Source of the DNA: Chitinophagales bacterium
GTDB taxonomy: Bacteria > Bacteroidota > Bacteroidia > Chitinophagales > Chitinophagaceae
NCBI GenBank assembly: GCA_017303455.1
Contig: JAFLBM010000012.1
Span: 1-64,000, forward strand
Direction of reading: 5' to 3'
DNA: 64,000 bases
This document shows, piece after piece, positions 1 through 7,033 of this stretch. Below the pieces are notes generated by a model. It worked only from the letters and a program-made list of their open reading frames with translations. It made no database searches and was not told the origin of the DNA. A program made the position numbers and the translations under genes. The number at the start of each line of letters is the position of its first letter. The stretch's first letter is position 1.

Positions 1-825
1 GCTTCGAAACGCAGTACGCCACCGTGTTTTTCGACAATCGACAACGAAATCGACAGGAATATCGAAAATATGTATTATCAAGAGTTGAAAAATATTTTAG
101 ATACAAAAGAGGTTAATAAAAAATATCAAAAAGTAAATGAGCTCAATGTTTCGTTAGATTTTCTTATATCGAAAATCAGGGATTATTTAAAGACAATAAT
201 TCCGAGGAAACTTAATGTTGAGTTTAATACTATTTTTAGTGAATTTATCAAAAGTGAAGATATATTGTTTGATTTAGCAATGAATGAATTCGTGAAGCCA
301 AGGAAAACAATGTTTCTGAATTTTAATTATACCAGAACACTTGATTTCTATCTTTTTAATAATTCTGACTGTACAGTTGATAAGTCCGATATATTGGTAA
401 ATAATATTCATGGCAGAATTGATGATGGGGGTTCTGAAATTATTTTTGGTTTTGGGGATGAACTTGATAGGGATTATTCTCGTATCGAATCCGAAACAAT
501 CAGGGGTTTCTTTAGATTTATTAAATCTTTTTGGTATTTTAAGACATCCAATTATCATAATTTAATACGCTTTATTGAATCTAGGAATTTTCAGGTCATT
601 ATCTTAGGTCATTCTTGTGGGTTATCTGATCGTACAATGCTGAATACCATTTTTGAGCATCAAAATTGTAAGTCTATCAAAATATATTATCATCAAACAA
701 ATAAGGGGAATAATTTTACTGAGCTTACCGAGGAAATATCACGACACTTTAGAGATAAATCGGAAATGCGGAAAAAAATCGTCCCTTTTGATAAATCAAG
801 TCCAATGCCTCAAGTAAGTGATTAG
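1..825 (+). CDS. AbiH-like phage abortive-infection protein, 5' truncated by window edge
   Basis: The reading frame is open from base 1 to the stop at 823-825; the first in-frame ATG is at 70, but the protein probably starts upstream of the window. Counted from that ATG, the signatures of the AbiH family are a NFNYT motif (84-88), an HG pair (114-115), FGFGDE (126-131) and GHSCGLSDRTML (180-191). AbiH proteins act in abortive infection; the mechanism is poorly known. The N-terminal GNGFD-type motif usual in the family is not in the visible part. The gene is clearly more AT-rich than its neighbours, which fits recent transfer. Family assignment is fairly sure; whether the gene is intact cannot be judged here. 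Confidence 0.72.
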   Translation, partial: ASKRSTPPCFSTIDNEIDRNIENMYYQELKNILDTKEVNKKYQKVNELNVSLDFLISKIRDYLKTIIPRKLNVEFNTIFSEFIKSEDILFDLAMNEFVKPRKTMFLNFNYTRTLDFYLFNNSDCTVDKSDILVNNIHGRIDDGGSEIIFGFGDELDRDYSRIESETIRGFFRFIKSFWYFKTSNYHNLIRFIESRNFQVIILGHSCGLSDRTMLNTIFEHQNCKSIKIYYHQTNKGNNFTELTEEISRHFRDKSEMRKKIVPFDKSSPMPQVSD

Positions 826-861
826 TATTTATTTAGTTTTTCCAGCTCTTCGAAACATATT

Positions 862-951
862 GCTGCTCTGCGGAACTTGCAGTTCCGCAGCATTATTCTA
901 TCGCCTTTGGCGATGTTTACAAAACGAAATCCTGCAATAAAAGTCCATTTC
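862..951 (+). repeat. Two-hairpin REP element, copy A
   Basis: This stretch is nearly identical to 1485-1572. It has a tail GCTCT, a perfect 10-bp stem with a TGC loop (868-890), a spacer, and a 6-bp stem ATCGCC/GGCGAT with a TTT loop (900-914). The last ~25 bases match the 3' end of the transposase coding sequence at 1554 on the minus strand, with one base deleted, so the copy carries a gene remnant. It lies just after the AbiH-like gene. Confidence 0.85.
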
Positions 952-1065
952 TAATAAGCCCGGCTGCTTTTAGTAAAACGGGCACCAAAAAGACACTCAC
1001 ATATTCATCACATTTTACACTTCTTTTTGCAATAGAGCAGTTAGTTTGCGTCCAAATAAAATACT

Positions 1066-1485
1066 ATGCGATCAGTATTGCTTCTTCTTTTCTCCGCTAT
1101 AACCATTGCCAGCCATGCCCAAACCGTACTGGTGATGGATTTTGTAAAGATCAAAAACGGCAAACAGGCAGAGGCCCTGTTTTTCTATGAAAACAACTGG
1201 AAACTGTACCGGGATATAGCGTTGGAAAAAGGTTTTATAACTGCCTACCGCCTGGAGAAAACCACGGCTGATTCATCCGCCTCTTTCGACCTGGTGCTGA
1301 TTACAGAATATGCCGATAGCAGTATGTACCGTAAAAGCGAAGACAATTTCAGGGCTATCCTCAGCACGGCCCGACCCAATGGCCCTTTGCTGCTCAATGA
1401 ACTGCAACCCGCCGATTTCCGGCAAAATGTATTTGTGAAAGTAACAGAGACTTTGTACAGCCGTACAAAGAAGCGGAAGAAATAG
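1066..1485 (+). CDS. Secreted protein, possible dimeric alpha/beta-barrel
   Basis: A 139-residue protein with an N-terminal signal peptide ending near ASHAQ (residue 19), so it is exported to the periplasm. The mature part looks like one compact alpha/beta domain ending in a basic tail. Its layout (an early beta strand VLVMDFVKIK, a helix, then a DLVLITEY strand) recalls stress-responsive or EthD-type dimeric barrels, but that is only an impression. No catalytic motif is recognised. The stop codon (1483-1485) abuts REP copy B, so the gene sits between two REP copies. Confidence 0.7.
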   Translation: MRSVLLLLFSAITIASHAQTVLVMDFVKIKNGKQAEALFFYENNWKLYRDIALEKGFITAYRLEKTTADSSASFDLVLITEYADSSMYRKSEDNFRAILSTARPNGPLLLNELQPADFRQNVFVKVTETLYSRTKKRKK

Positions 1486-1572
1486 CTGCTCTGCGGAACT
1501 TATAGTTCCGCAGCATTATTCTATCGCCTTTGGCGATGTATACAAGCGAAATTCTACAATAAAAAATCCACT
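1485..1572 (+). repeat. Two-hairpin REP element, copy B
   Basis: The element begins at the stop codon of the secreted-protein gene. It has the GCTCT tail, a 10-bp stem with TAT loop (1491-1513) and a 6-bp stem ATCGCC/GGCGAT (1523-1537), then runs into the 3' end of the transposase gene, which is read on the minus strand. Together with the inverted copy at 2140-2196 it brackets that gene. Confidence 0.88.
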
Positions 1573-2111
1573 TCCAGCATCCCCTTTTTATTTTCATAAT
1601 TCGCTGCACTGCTGTATACATAATGTGAGGGTTCTGCAACCAGCCCGGCCCGCACCGGGTTATTATGAATATAATTCAGTTTGCTTCTCAGGAAATCCTG
1701 GCTTTGTATTTCTTCCGGGTGATTATTGCCTGTCCAAACCTTGAAGTTGTCATTGGCTGCTGTCCGGTTGGCATAGAATTGAAACATATACAACAGCCAG
1801 TCCCTACGGCTTTCCGGTTCTGCCTGGATGGAGGCTGTGATCGCCTTACTGGTAAACGTCTTGAAGTCCCTGATAATATCACTGAGATTATGGTGAGTGG
1901 CTGTCCAGATGGTATGCATATGGTTCGACATGATCACATAAGCACCTACCTGCAGCCCTTTTTGTTGCCGGCAAAACTGCAGGCTTTCTATTAGTAAATC
2001 CCGGTAGCGTTGGCGGCTGAAGATATCGATCCAGCCCATAACAGTAAACGTCAGGAAATGAGGAGCGGCCTGGTCCCTGATCTTAAAGCCTTCGGCAAAT
2101 TCATAACTCAT
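1554..2111 (-). CDS. REP-associated tyrosine transposase (RAYT, Y1 HUH family)
   Basis: A 185-residue single-strand DNA transposase of the IS200/IS605-related RAYT type. The HUH metal-binding motif is H64-M-H66 inside MSNHMHTIW, and the likely catalytic tyrosine is Y147 in LNYIHNNPVRAGLV, a hallmark of the REP-associated branch. The family cuts and joins DNA at REP hairpins, and this gene is flanked on both sides by such hairpins in inverted orientation. Length is normal for the family and no frameshift is visible, so it may be active. The stop lies within REP copy B. Confidence 0.93.
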   Translation of the reverse strand: MSYEFAEGFKIRDQAAPHFLTFTVMGWIDIFSRQRYRDLLIESLQFCRQQKGLQVGAYVIMSNHMHTIWTATHHNLSDIIRDFKTFTSKAITASIQAEPESRRDWLLYMFQFYANRTAANDNFKVWTGNNHPEEIQSQDFLRSKLNYIHNNPVRAGLVAEPSHYVYSSAANYENKKGMLEVDFLL

Positions 2112-2139
2112 GCGGATAAGGTTATGAAATAAATGTACT

Positions 2140-2196
2140 GACTTTTATTGCTGAAAGCAATAGAGTAAACCTTCGGGGCTGCAAGCCCCGAAGAGC
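2140..2196 (-). repeat. Two-hairpin REP element, inverted diverged copy C
   Basis: Read on the minus strand, it starts GCTCT, then a 10-bp stem with TGC loop (2193-2171), a spacer containing TCTAT, and a second stem ATTGCT/AGCAAT (2161-2147). Compared with copy A, five base pairs in the two stems have changed on both sides, keeping the pairing. It stands just upstream of the transposase start, opposite in orientation to copy B. Confidence 0.82.
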
Positions 2197-2200
2197 AAAG

Positions 2201-2230
2201 AAAAATCCCGGCCATCTGGGTAGCCGGGAT
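2201..2230 (-). terminator. Intrinsic terminator of the fasciclin gene
   Basis: Read on the minus strand, the 8-bp stem ATCCCGGC/GCCGGGAT (2230-2205) with a 10-nt loop is followed by a T-run, about 45 bases past the fasciclin stop. Confidence 0.8.
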
Positions 2231-2276
2231 AGAGATAACGATCGTGCAAACAGTAAGCCGTTATATGTGGAAGGGT

Positions 2277-3419
2277 TTACGGAAGTAATACTTTATTTAT
2301 TACATGAATAACACCATTGGTTGCCAGTATATCAGCAGGATTAGCTGTAGCAAAATTATTATTGTCATTACCTTTTACAAAGCCTGTATTAAACCCGAGT
2401 ATAGTAGTAACCTTATTGCCGGGTCCGTCTGCCAGCGTAGTGATTTGCCGGAGGATACCAAGATCCCAGGTGAAATTGCGGCTGCTGACTACATGATATT
2501 TTAAAATGTTGGCTAAAGCTGTAACCTGGGCCGGGTTGCTGATACCACTGATATTCGCAGCATTATTAAATGGAGCAGGTAATTGCGCAAAGGCAGCGTT
2601 GGTGGGTGCAAATACCGTGAAATCGCCACTACCGGTAAATACTCCCGCAAGGTCAGTCTTTACCAATGCGGCTACCAATGCCGAAAGATTTGGATTGGGT
2701 ATCGCAATAGCTGCGATGGTGGCGGTGGGGAATAATAATACTTTATCGATAGCATGTATCACCCCGTTGTTAGCATTGATATTGGCTGCGATGACGGTTG
2801 ATTGACCATTGACACGGATCAGGCCAAAAGTTTTGGAGAAATAAACAGTATTGTCATTGCTGCTGCCCGCGGGTTTGATGGTAACAGCACTGCTGCGGCC
2901 GTTGCTGATCTGGTTGCTGAATACTTCGGCACCCAGTACATGATACAACAATACATTCCGGAGAAAATCAACCTGGGCCGTGTTGCTGATACCATTGATA
3001 TTACCTGCATTATTAAACGGTGCAGGCAATTGGGCAAAAGCGGCATTGGTGGGAGCAAAGACGGTAAGGTTAGCCGATGGATCAGAAAGTGCACCTGCCA
3101 GACCGGTTTTTACAACGGCCGCCACCAGGGAAGAAAAATGAGGATTCGATACGGCAATTTGGACAATATTACGATTGCTGCCGTTCCTGTTTTGGAGGTC
3201 ATTCAAACCAAGAGCCTGAGCCTGTTGGTCTGCTTCAGCGGGAGCGGTTTGTTCCAGGGCACGGGCCTGGTTTACAGCGGCCTGTTCATTGTTGGGTTCA
3301 TCGGCCATGGGTTGAGGGCTGTTAATATCTTTTTGGCAGGAAGCCAGCACACCGGCTACTAACACAATAATGGCAAAAGCTTTCAGGAAGCCGGGCCATT
3401 TGATGGAATTGGTTGTCAT
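2277..3419 (-). CDS. Lipoprotein with two fasciclin domains
   Basis: The chosen start (3419) gives a 380-residue protein with a typical lipoprotein signal: basic start, hydrophobic run, lipobox LASC with C28. A linker rich in Q/A/E follows, then two FAS1 domains (about 84-229 and 233-379). The repeats are close to each other: both contain TVFAPTNAAFAQLPAPFNN and end in GVIHxIxKVLL, so they arose by tandem duplication. FAS1 domains mediate adhesion or carbohydrate/protein contacts at the cell surface. An in-frame upstream ATG at 3494 would spoil the signal peptide and was rejected. The gene stands alone with its own terminator. Confidence 0.9.
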   Translation of the reverse strand: MTTNSIKWPGFLKAFAIIVLVAGVLASCQKDINSPQPMADEPNNEQAAVNQARALEQTAPAEADQQAQALGLNDLQNRNGSNRNIVQIAVSNPHFSSLVAAVVKTGLAGALSDPSANLTVFAPTNAAFAQLPAPFNNAGNINGISNTAQVDFLRNVLLYHVLGAEVFSNQISNGRSSAVTIKPAGSSNDNTVYFSKTFGLIRVNGQSTVIAANINANNGVIHAIDKVLLFPTATIAAIAIPNPNLSALVAALVKTDLAGVFTGSGDFTVFAPTNAAFAQLPAPFNNAANISGISNPAQVTALANILKYHVVSSRNFTWDLGILRQITTLADGPGNKVTTILGFNTGFVKGNDNNNFATANPADILATNGVIHVINKVLLP

Positions 3420-3632
3420 AATATTTGTTTTTGGTTTAGATAAATAACAAACAATTCTACCGCAGGAAAATCCGGGATATTGAATTAACAGCATAAGAGA
3501 GTGAATTGCAGAATTCCCGGAGTGAGCGGGGCATTATCTTTCTGTTTTTCAATTTGAGGTGCAGATTACTTTATTGGCCCCGCAGATTCAAAACGTATAA
3601 GATGAAAGTGGAAAATAAATGCCCGGTCATTC

Positions 3633-3752
3633 TTTGCCTAATACCTTCGCCTCATGCTGTCCGTGGAGAACACTGAACAAAGCCGGACAGAATACCCGGT
3701 AAAGAAAAATGTTAACAGTTTTGCATTTCGGGCCGCTGGTCAAAATTTGTAA
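3633..3752 (+). pseudogene. Decayed partial copy of the 5034 gene start
   Basis: The sequence around the ATG at 3654 resembles the start of the small gene at 5034: both read MLxxENTEQ, and the upstream bases (ATACcTTCGcCtCATGCT) are also alike. After about 12 codons the likeness is lost and the frame ends at 3752 after 32 codons. It is most simply a truncated duplicate left upstream of the aldolase-like gene. The similarity is short, so the call is tentative. Confidence 0.5.
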
Positions 3753-3797
3753 TAGTCGTTTTATTATTGCCTAAATTGGTTATCTAAAACCAGCCGC

Positions 3798-4967
3798 ATG
3801 TCAGCCCTGAACCGTAGAAATTTCCTGAAAGCCTCCGGTATTGCCGTATTGCCCGCCTTTGTCCCTGCCATCGCATCTGCAACCGGAAAAAATGAACAGT
3901 TTGCGCAAGAACCCGTCATCAAATTTTTTTACGACGGGGAAGATTTTACCCCTTCAATGTATATTGATGAATTGCAAAAGATCAACAGCAAAGAAGCGAT
4001 AAAAAGGGATTTTTATTTGCAGGGCGGAGCTGTGGCTGCCATGGAAAAGAAGTTTGAGGAAATAACAGGGAAAGAGAAAGCGATCTGTATGCCCACGGGT
4101 ACTATGGCCAACCAACTGGCCATTGCTGTACTCAGCGGGGCCAATACCAAAGTCTTTGTACAGGACACCAGCCATGTGTACCGGGATGAAGCGGATGCGG
4201 CACAGTCTGTTTTTCAGAAAAGACTAATGCCACTGGCCAAGGGACAAACCTATTTTACGGCGGACGAATTAAAGGCAGCGATTAGTTCCCTGAAAGAACA
4301 GGAAGTGTTTGCCAGTGGTATCGGTGCTGTTTCCATTGAAAACCCGGTGCGGAGAACTGACGGAAGAATGATCCCTGTTGAAGAGATACGGAAGATCAGT
4401 GAGTATTGCCGCAGCAATAATATTCCCCTGCACCTGGATGGAGCCCGGATCTATATGGCTGCTGCCTGGTCGGGTGTAAGTGTAAAGGAATATGCTTCTT
4501 ATTTTGATACCGTATATATTTCCCTCTACAAATACCTGGGTGCCGTCAATGGAGCCGTATTATGCGGTACCAAAACGGTGATTGATAAGATGCCGCACCT
4601 GATTAAAATACATGGCGGCACTGTATTCAGCAACTGGGTCAGTGCAGCGATGGTGCTAAGCAGGCTGGAGGGAATTGACAACCGGCTGCAGGAATCCATC
4701 CGGCAGGCAACAGTGGTATTTGATGGCCTGAACAAATTACCGGGTTTAAAAGTCAGCGCATTGGAAGGTGGCACTAATATCTACACACTGGAGATCGATC
4801 AAAAGATAGATGGTAATAAAATGCAGCAGCGGCTGAATAAGGAATTCAAAATCCGCATACCACCTCCCGGCGACAAGAGCAAAACAACACTTATGGTAAA
4901 TGAAACGATCTTGTATAAGGATGCTTCTTATATCATCAATGCATTTAAAGCCTGTGCGGGTAATTGA
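3798..4967 (+). CDS. Tat-exported threonine-aldolase-like PLP lyase
   Basis: A 389-residue fold-type I PLP enzyme of the beta-eliminating lyase / threonine aldolase family. Residues 1-28 form a twin-arginine signal (NRRNFLKASG then a hydrophobic run), implying export after folding with cofactor. Landmarks are MPTGTMANQ (98-106, phosphate pocket), LHLDGARIY (211-219, aspartate to the pyridine nitrogen) and SLYKYLGA with probable Schiff-base lysine K245. Cytosolic threonine aldolases split threonine or allo-threonine to glycine and acetaldehyde; the substrate of this exported version is unknown. The 5034 gene follows downstream. Confidence 0.85.
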   Translation: MSALNRRNFLKASGIAVLPAFVPAIASATGKNEQFAQEPVIKFFYDGEDFTPSMYIDELQKINSKEAIKRDFYLQGGAVAAMEKKFEEITGKEKAICMPTGTMANQLAIAVLSGANTKVFVQDTSHVYRDEADAAQSVFQKRLMPLAKGQTYFTADELKAAISSLKEQEVFASGIGAVSIENPVRRTDGRMIPVEEIRKISEYCRSNNIPLHLDGARIYMAAAWSGVSVKEYASYFDTVYISLYKYLGAVNGAVLCGTKTVIDKMPHLIKIHGGTVFSNWVSAAMVLSRLEGIDNRLQESIRQATVVFDGLNKLPGLKVSALEGGTNIYTLEIDQKIDGNKMQQRLNKEFKIRIPPPGDKSKTTLMVNETILYKDASYIINAFKACAGN

Positions 4968-5033
4968 TGATCATCAGCTGCCTGTCTTTCGGGGGTCATG
5001 GTTTATTAACAGCCTCTGCGATACTTTCGTCCC

Positions 5034-5381
5034 ATGCTCCCCGACGAGAATACTGAACAGCGCTGGCAGCAATTACTTTGCAAACTGGCTGATAAGTTGG
5101 GATATCAACCCGATATGGAGGCTGTTTTATTATTCATCGGTATCCGGGAAGCGGGGCTGCCTCCCAAAACATTTATGGAGAAAGAGATCAGCGAACTGAA
5201 GCAAATGGCGATTTGCACCCTGCTCGTACCTGCCCGGTATTACCAGTTGTTTTGGGTGGATGATACAGGTTGGCCGCATTTTAAAGAACTGCAACGGCTT
5301 CCTGAAATGCCGGTGGAAGACAGGGATGCATTTTTAAAGAAGTATGTGCTGCTGTATGCGGAAAAGAACAGGTTGCTGTGA
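5034..5381 (+). CDS. Conserved-looking small cytosolic protein
   Basis: A 115-residue protein with no signal peptide or membrane segment, predicted largely helical and acidic, starting MLPDENTEQRW. No family was recognised; it looks like a short uncharacterised Bacteroidota protein, with features such as FIGIREAGLPPKTF and LFWVDDTGWPHF. It lies 66 bases after the aldolase-like gene, and a degenerate copy of its first codons lies upstream of that gene. Confidence 0.6.
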   Translation: MLPDENTEQRWQQLLCKLADKLGYQPDMEAVLLFIGIREAGLPPKTFMEKEISELKQMAICTLLVPARYYQLFWVDDTGWPHFKELQRLPEMPVEDRDAFLKKYVLLYAEKNRLL

Positions 5382-5560
5382 ATTAAGATTCTTCCTGGTT
5401 ATGCTTCAGGTTTCTTCCTGAGCAAGTACATATTTGATGCCGTTTTGACGACAATCATCATTTTTAATTACAGAACTCATTGAATTGATCAGTATACGGG
5501 AATTATATTACTGGTCGCTAAAACGTACAGGACCGTATTAATAACCTTAAAATCTTTTTT

Positions 5561-6271
5561 ATGCAACAAAATGATGATAAAAACATAATGGCAAGTATGC
5601 CCCGCATAGGTGACCCGGCCCCCGCATTTGATGCAATAACCACCCAGGGTAATATCCGCTTCCCCGAAGATTACAAAGGCAAGTGGATCATTCTTTTCAG
5701 TCACCCGGCAGATTTTACACCGGTATGCACTTCTGAGTTTATGACTTTTGCCAAAATGGAGCCGGAATTTACCCGGCTCAATACCCAACTGGTGGGGTTG
5801 AGTGTGGATGGTCTCTATAGTCATATCGCCTGGTTGCGGACGATCAAGGATAAGATCGAATTCAGGGGTATGAAAAATGTGGAAGTGAAATTTCCGCTGA
5901 TAGAAGATATCAGTATGAACATCGCTGCCAAATATGGTATGATACAGCCTAATGAAAGTACTACCAAAGCGGTCAGGGCTGTTTTCTTCATCGATCCCAA
6001 AGGGATCATCCGTGCCGTTATCTATTATCCCTTATCACTGGGCCGTAACTTTAAAGAACTCAAAAGAGTATTAATTGGTTTGCAGACAGCGGATAAGCAT
6101 GCGATCGCATTGCCGGCTGACTGGCAACCGGGTGAAGATGTGATCGTTCCTCCTGCAAACAGTTGTGGCGTGGCTGCCGACCGCATGGCAGGCAAGGATA
6201 AGGATGTGTATTGCAAAGACTGGTTCTTCTGTATGAAACCATTACCCAAGGAAGAATTGGAATTAGCCTGA
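5561..6271 (+). CDS. Peroxiredoxin of the Prx6 / 1-Cys-like type
   Basis: A 236-residue thiol peroxidase that reduces hydrogen peroxide or organic peroxides. The peroxidatic cysteine is C56 in HPADFTPVCTSEF. The long C-terminal arm ends with CGVAADRMAGKD and CKDWFFC, typical of the Prx6-like group also found in archaea; cysteines near 202, 218 and 224 could act as resolving residues. No signal peptide, so cytosolic. The first ATG is used; internal methionines at 10 and 13 are alternatives. A terminator follows directly, so the gene is probably monocistronic. Confidence 0.92.
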   Translation: MQQNDDKNIMASMPRIGDPAPAFDAITTQGNIRFPEDYKGKWIILFSHPADFTPVCTSEFMTFAKMEPEFTRLNTQLVGLSVDGLYSHIAWLRTIKDKIEFRGMKNVEVKFPLIEDISMNIAAKYGMIQPNESTTKAVRAVFFIDPKGIIRAVIYYPLSLGRNFKELKRVLIGLQTADKHAIALPADWQPGEDVIVPPANSCGVAADRMAGKDKDVYCKDWFFCMKPLPKEELELA

Positions 6272-6299
6272 TGATTTTTACGAGTATATCAATTAATGA

Positions 6300-6328
6300 A
6301 AAGGAGGCTGCTGACAGTCTCCTTTTTT
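6300..6328 (+). terminator. Intrinsic terminator after the peroxiredoxin
   Basis: An 11-bp stem with one G-T wobble (6300-6310 / 6315-6325), a CTGA loop and a run of six T. Confidence 0.85.
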
Positions 6329-6345
6329 GTCCCTAATTTTAATCT

Positions 6346-6561
6346 GTGGCAACGCCCAAAAAATACCGGATGGATAAAACGGCCTTCAAAATCCAGAGTT
6401 TTGAAGAGGCGGATAATGCGATGAGGGATTATACCAACCACACTGCCAAAGAAAGGCTTAGGATATATTGGTACCTCACAAGCATTGCCTATAAGTTTGA
6501 TTTAGATAATCCACCCCGCATGGACAAAACAGTTTTTCGAATGAAAAAACAAGATGACTGA
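6346..6561 (+). CDS. Small partner protein of the nucleotidyltransferase (RMDKT protein)
   Basis: A 71-residue protein read from GTG at 6346; an ATG at 6370 is the alternative start. The motif RMDKTxF occurs twice, at the start (8-14) and near the end (58-64), around a helical centre with AKERLRIYWYLTSIAY. Small proteins of this look often precede nucleotidyltransferase genes in Bacteroidota. Its stop overlaps the next start by one base (TGATG), so the two are almost certainly translationally coupled. A role as antitoxin or regulator of its partner is inference from this arrangement. Confidence 0.7.
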   Translation: MATPKKYRMDKTAFKIQSFEEADNAMRDYTNHTAKERLRIYWYLTSIAYKFDLDNPPRMDKTVFRMKKQDD

Positions 6562-7028
6562 TGCCTGATATTTTCCAGGAAGATTTCAGGGATTTCCTGA
6601 AAGCACTGAATGACCAGGAGGTAAAATATATTATGGTGGGAGGCCTTGCTGTAGTTTTGCATGGTCATGCAAGAGTAACCGGTGATATGGATATTTGGGT
6701 TGAATGCACGGAAGAAAATTATACAAGACTGACCAGGGCTTTTGAGCAATTTCATATGCCGGTCTTTGATATGTCTCTTGAAAAATTTCTGAATGTGAAG
6801 GAGAGCGATGTTTTTTCTTTTGGCCGGAATCCTGTGGGCATTGATATTATGACTGCAGTTAAAGGTCTAAATTTTGATGAAGCTTATCGTCTCTCAACTC
6901 TTTTTGATGATGAAGATCTTTTGATCAGGGTTATTCATATCAATCATTTGGTGGAAGCTAAAAAAGCGGCAGGTCGCCTCAAAGACCTGGATGATATTAA
7001 CCAGCTTCAAAAGCTGAAAAAAAAGTAA
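6561..7028 (+). CDS. Nucleotidyltransferase (AbiEii/MNT-like superfamily)
   Basis: A 155-residue minimal nucleotidyltransferase. It shows the GG motif in YIMVGGLAVVLHG (about 27-39), the paired acids in TGDMDIW and a further aspartate in GIDIMT, which fit a metal-binding active site. The tail KKAAGRLKDLDDINQL is typical of the family. Relatives are often toxin or antitoxin components that transfer nucleotides to RNA or proteins. All expected acidic residues are present, so it is probably active. It is coupled to the RMDKT protein upstream; the convergent radical SAM gene ends five bases further on. Confidence 0.8.
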   Translation: MPDIFQEDFRDFLKALNDQEVKYIMVGGLAVVLHGHARVTGDMDIWVECTEENYTRLTRAFEQFHMPVFDMSLEKFLNVKESDVFSFGRNPVGIDIMTAVKGLNFDEAYRLSTLFDDEDLLIRVIHINHLVEAKKAAGRLKDLDDINQLQKLKKK

Positions 7029-7033
7029 ATTTC

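Noticed and set aside
2..856. CTTCGAAAC at 2-10 and 848-856 as a possible target-site duplication around the AbiH-like gene
   Set aside because: Nine bases containing a common palindrome; no insertion-element ends are beside them and the gene is cut by the window edge.
2802..3362. Long plus-strand open frame within the fasciclin gene region
   Set aside because: It runs antisense to a strongly supported lipoprotein gene and shows no family features.
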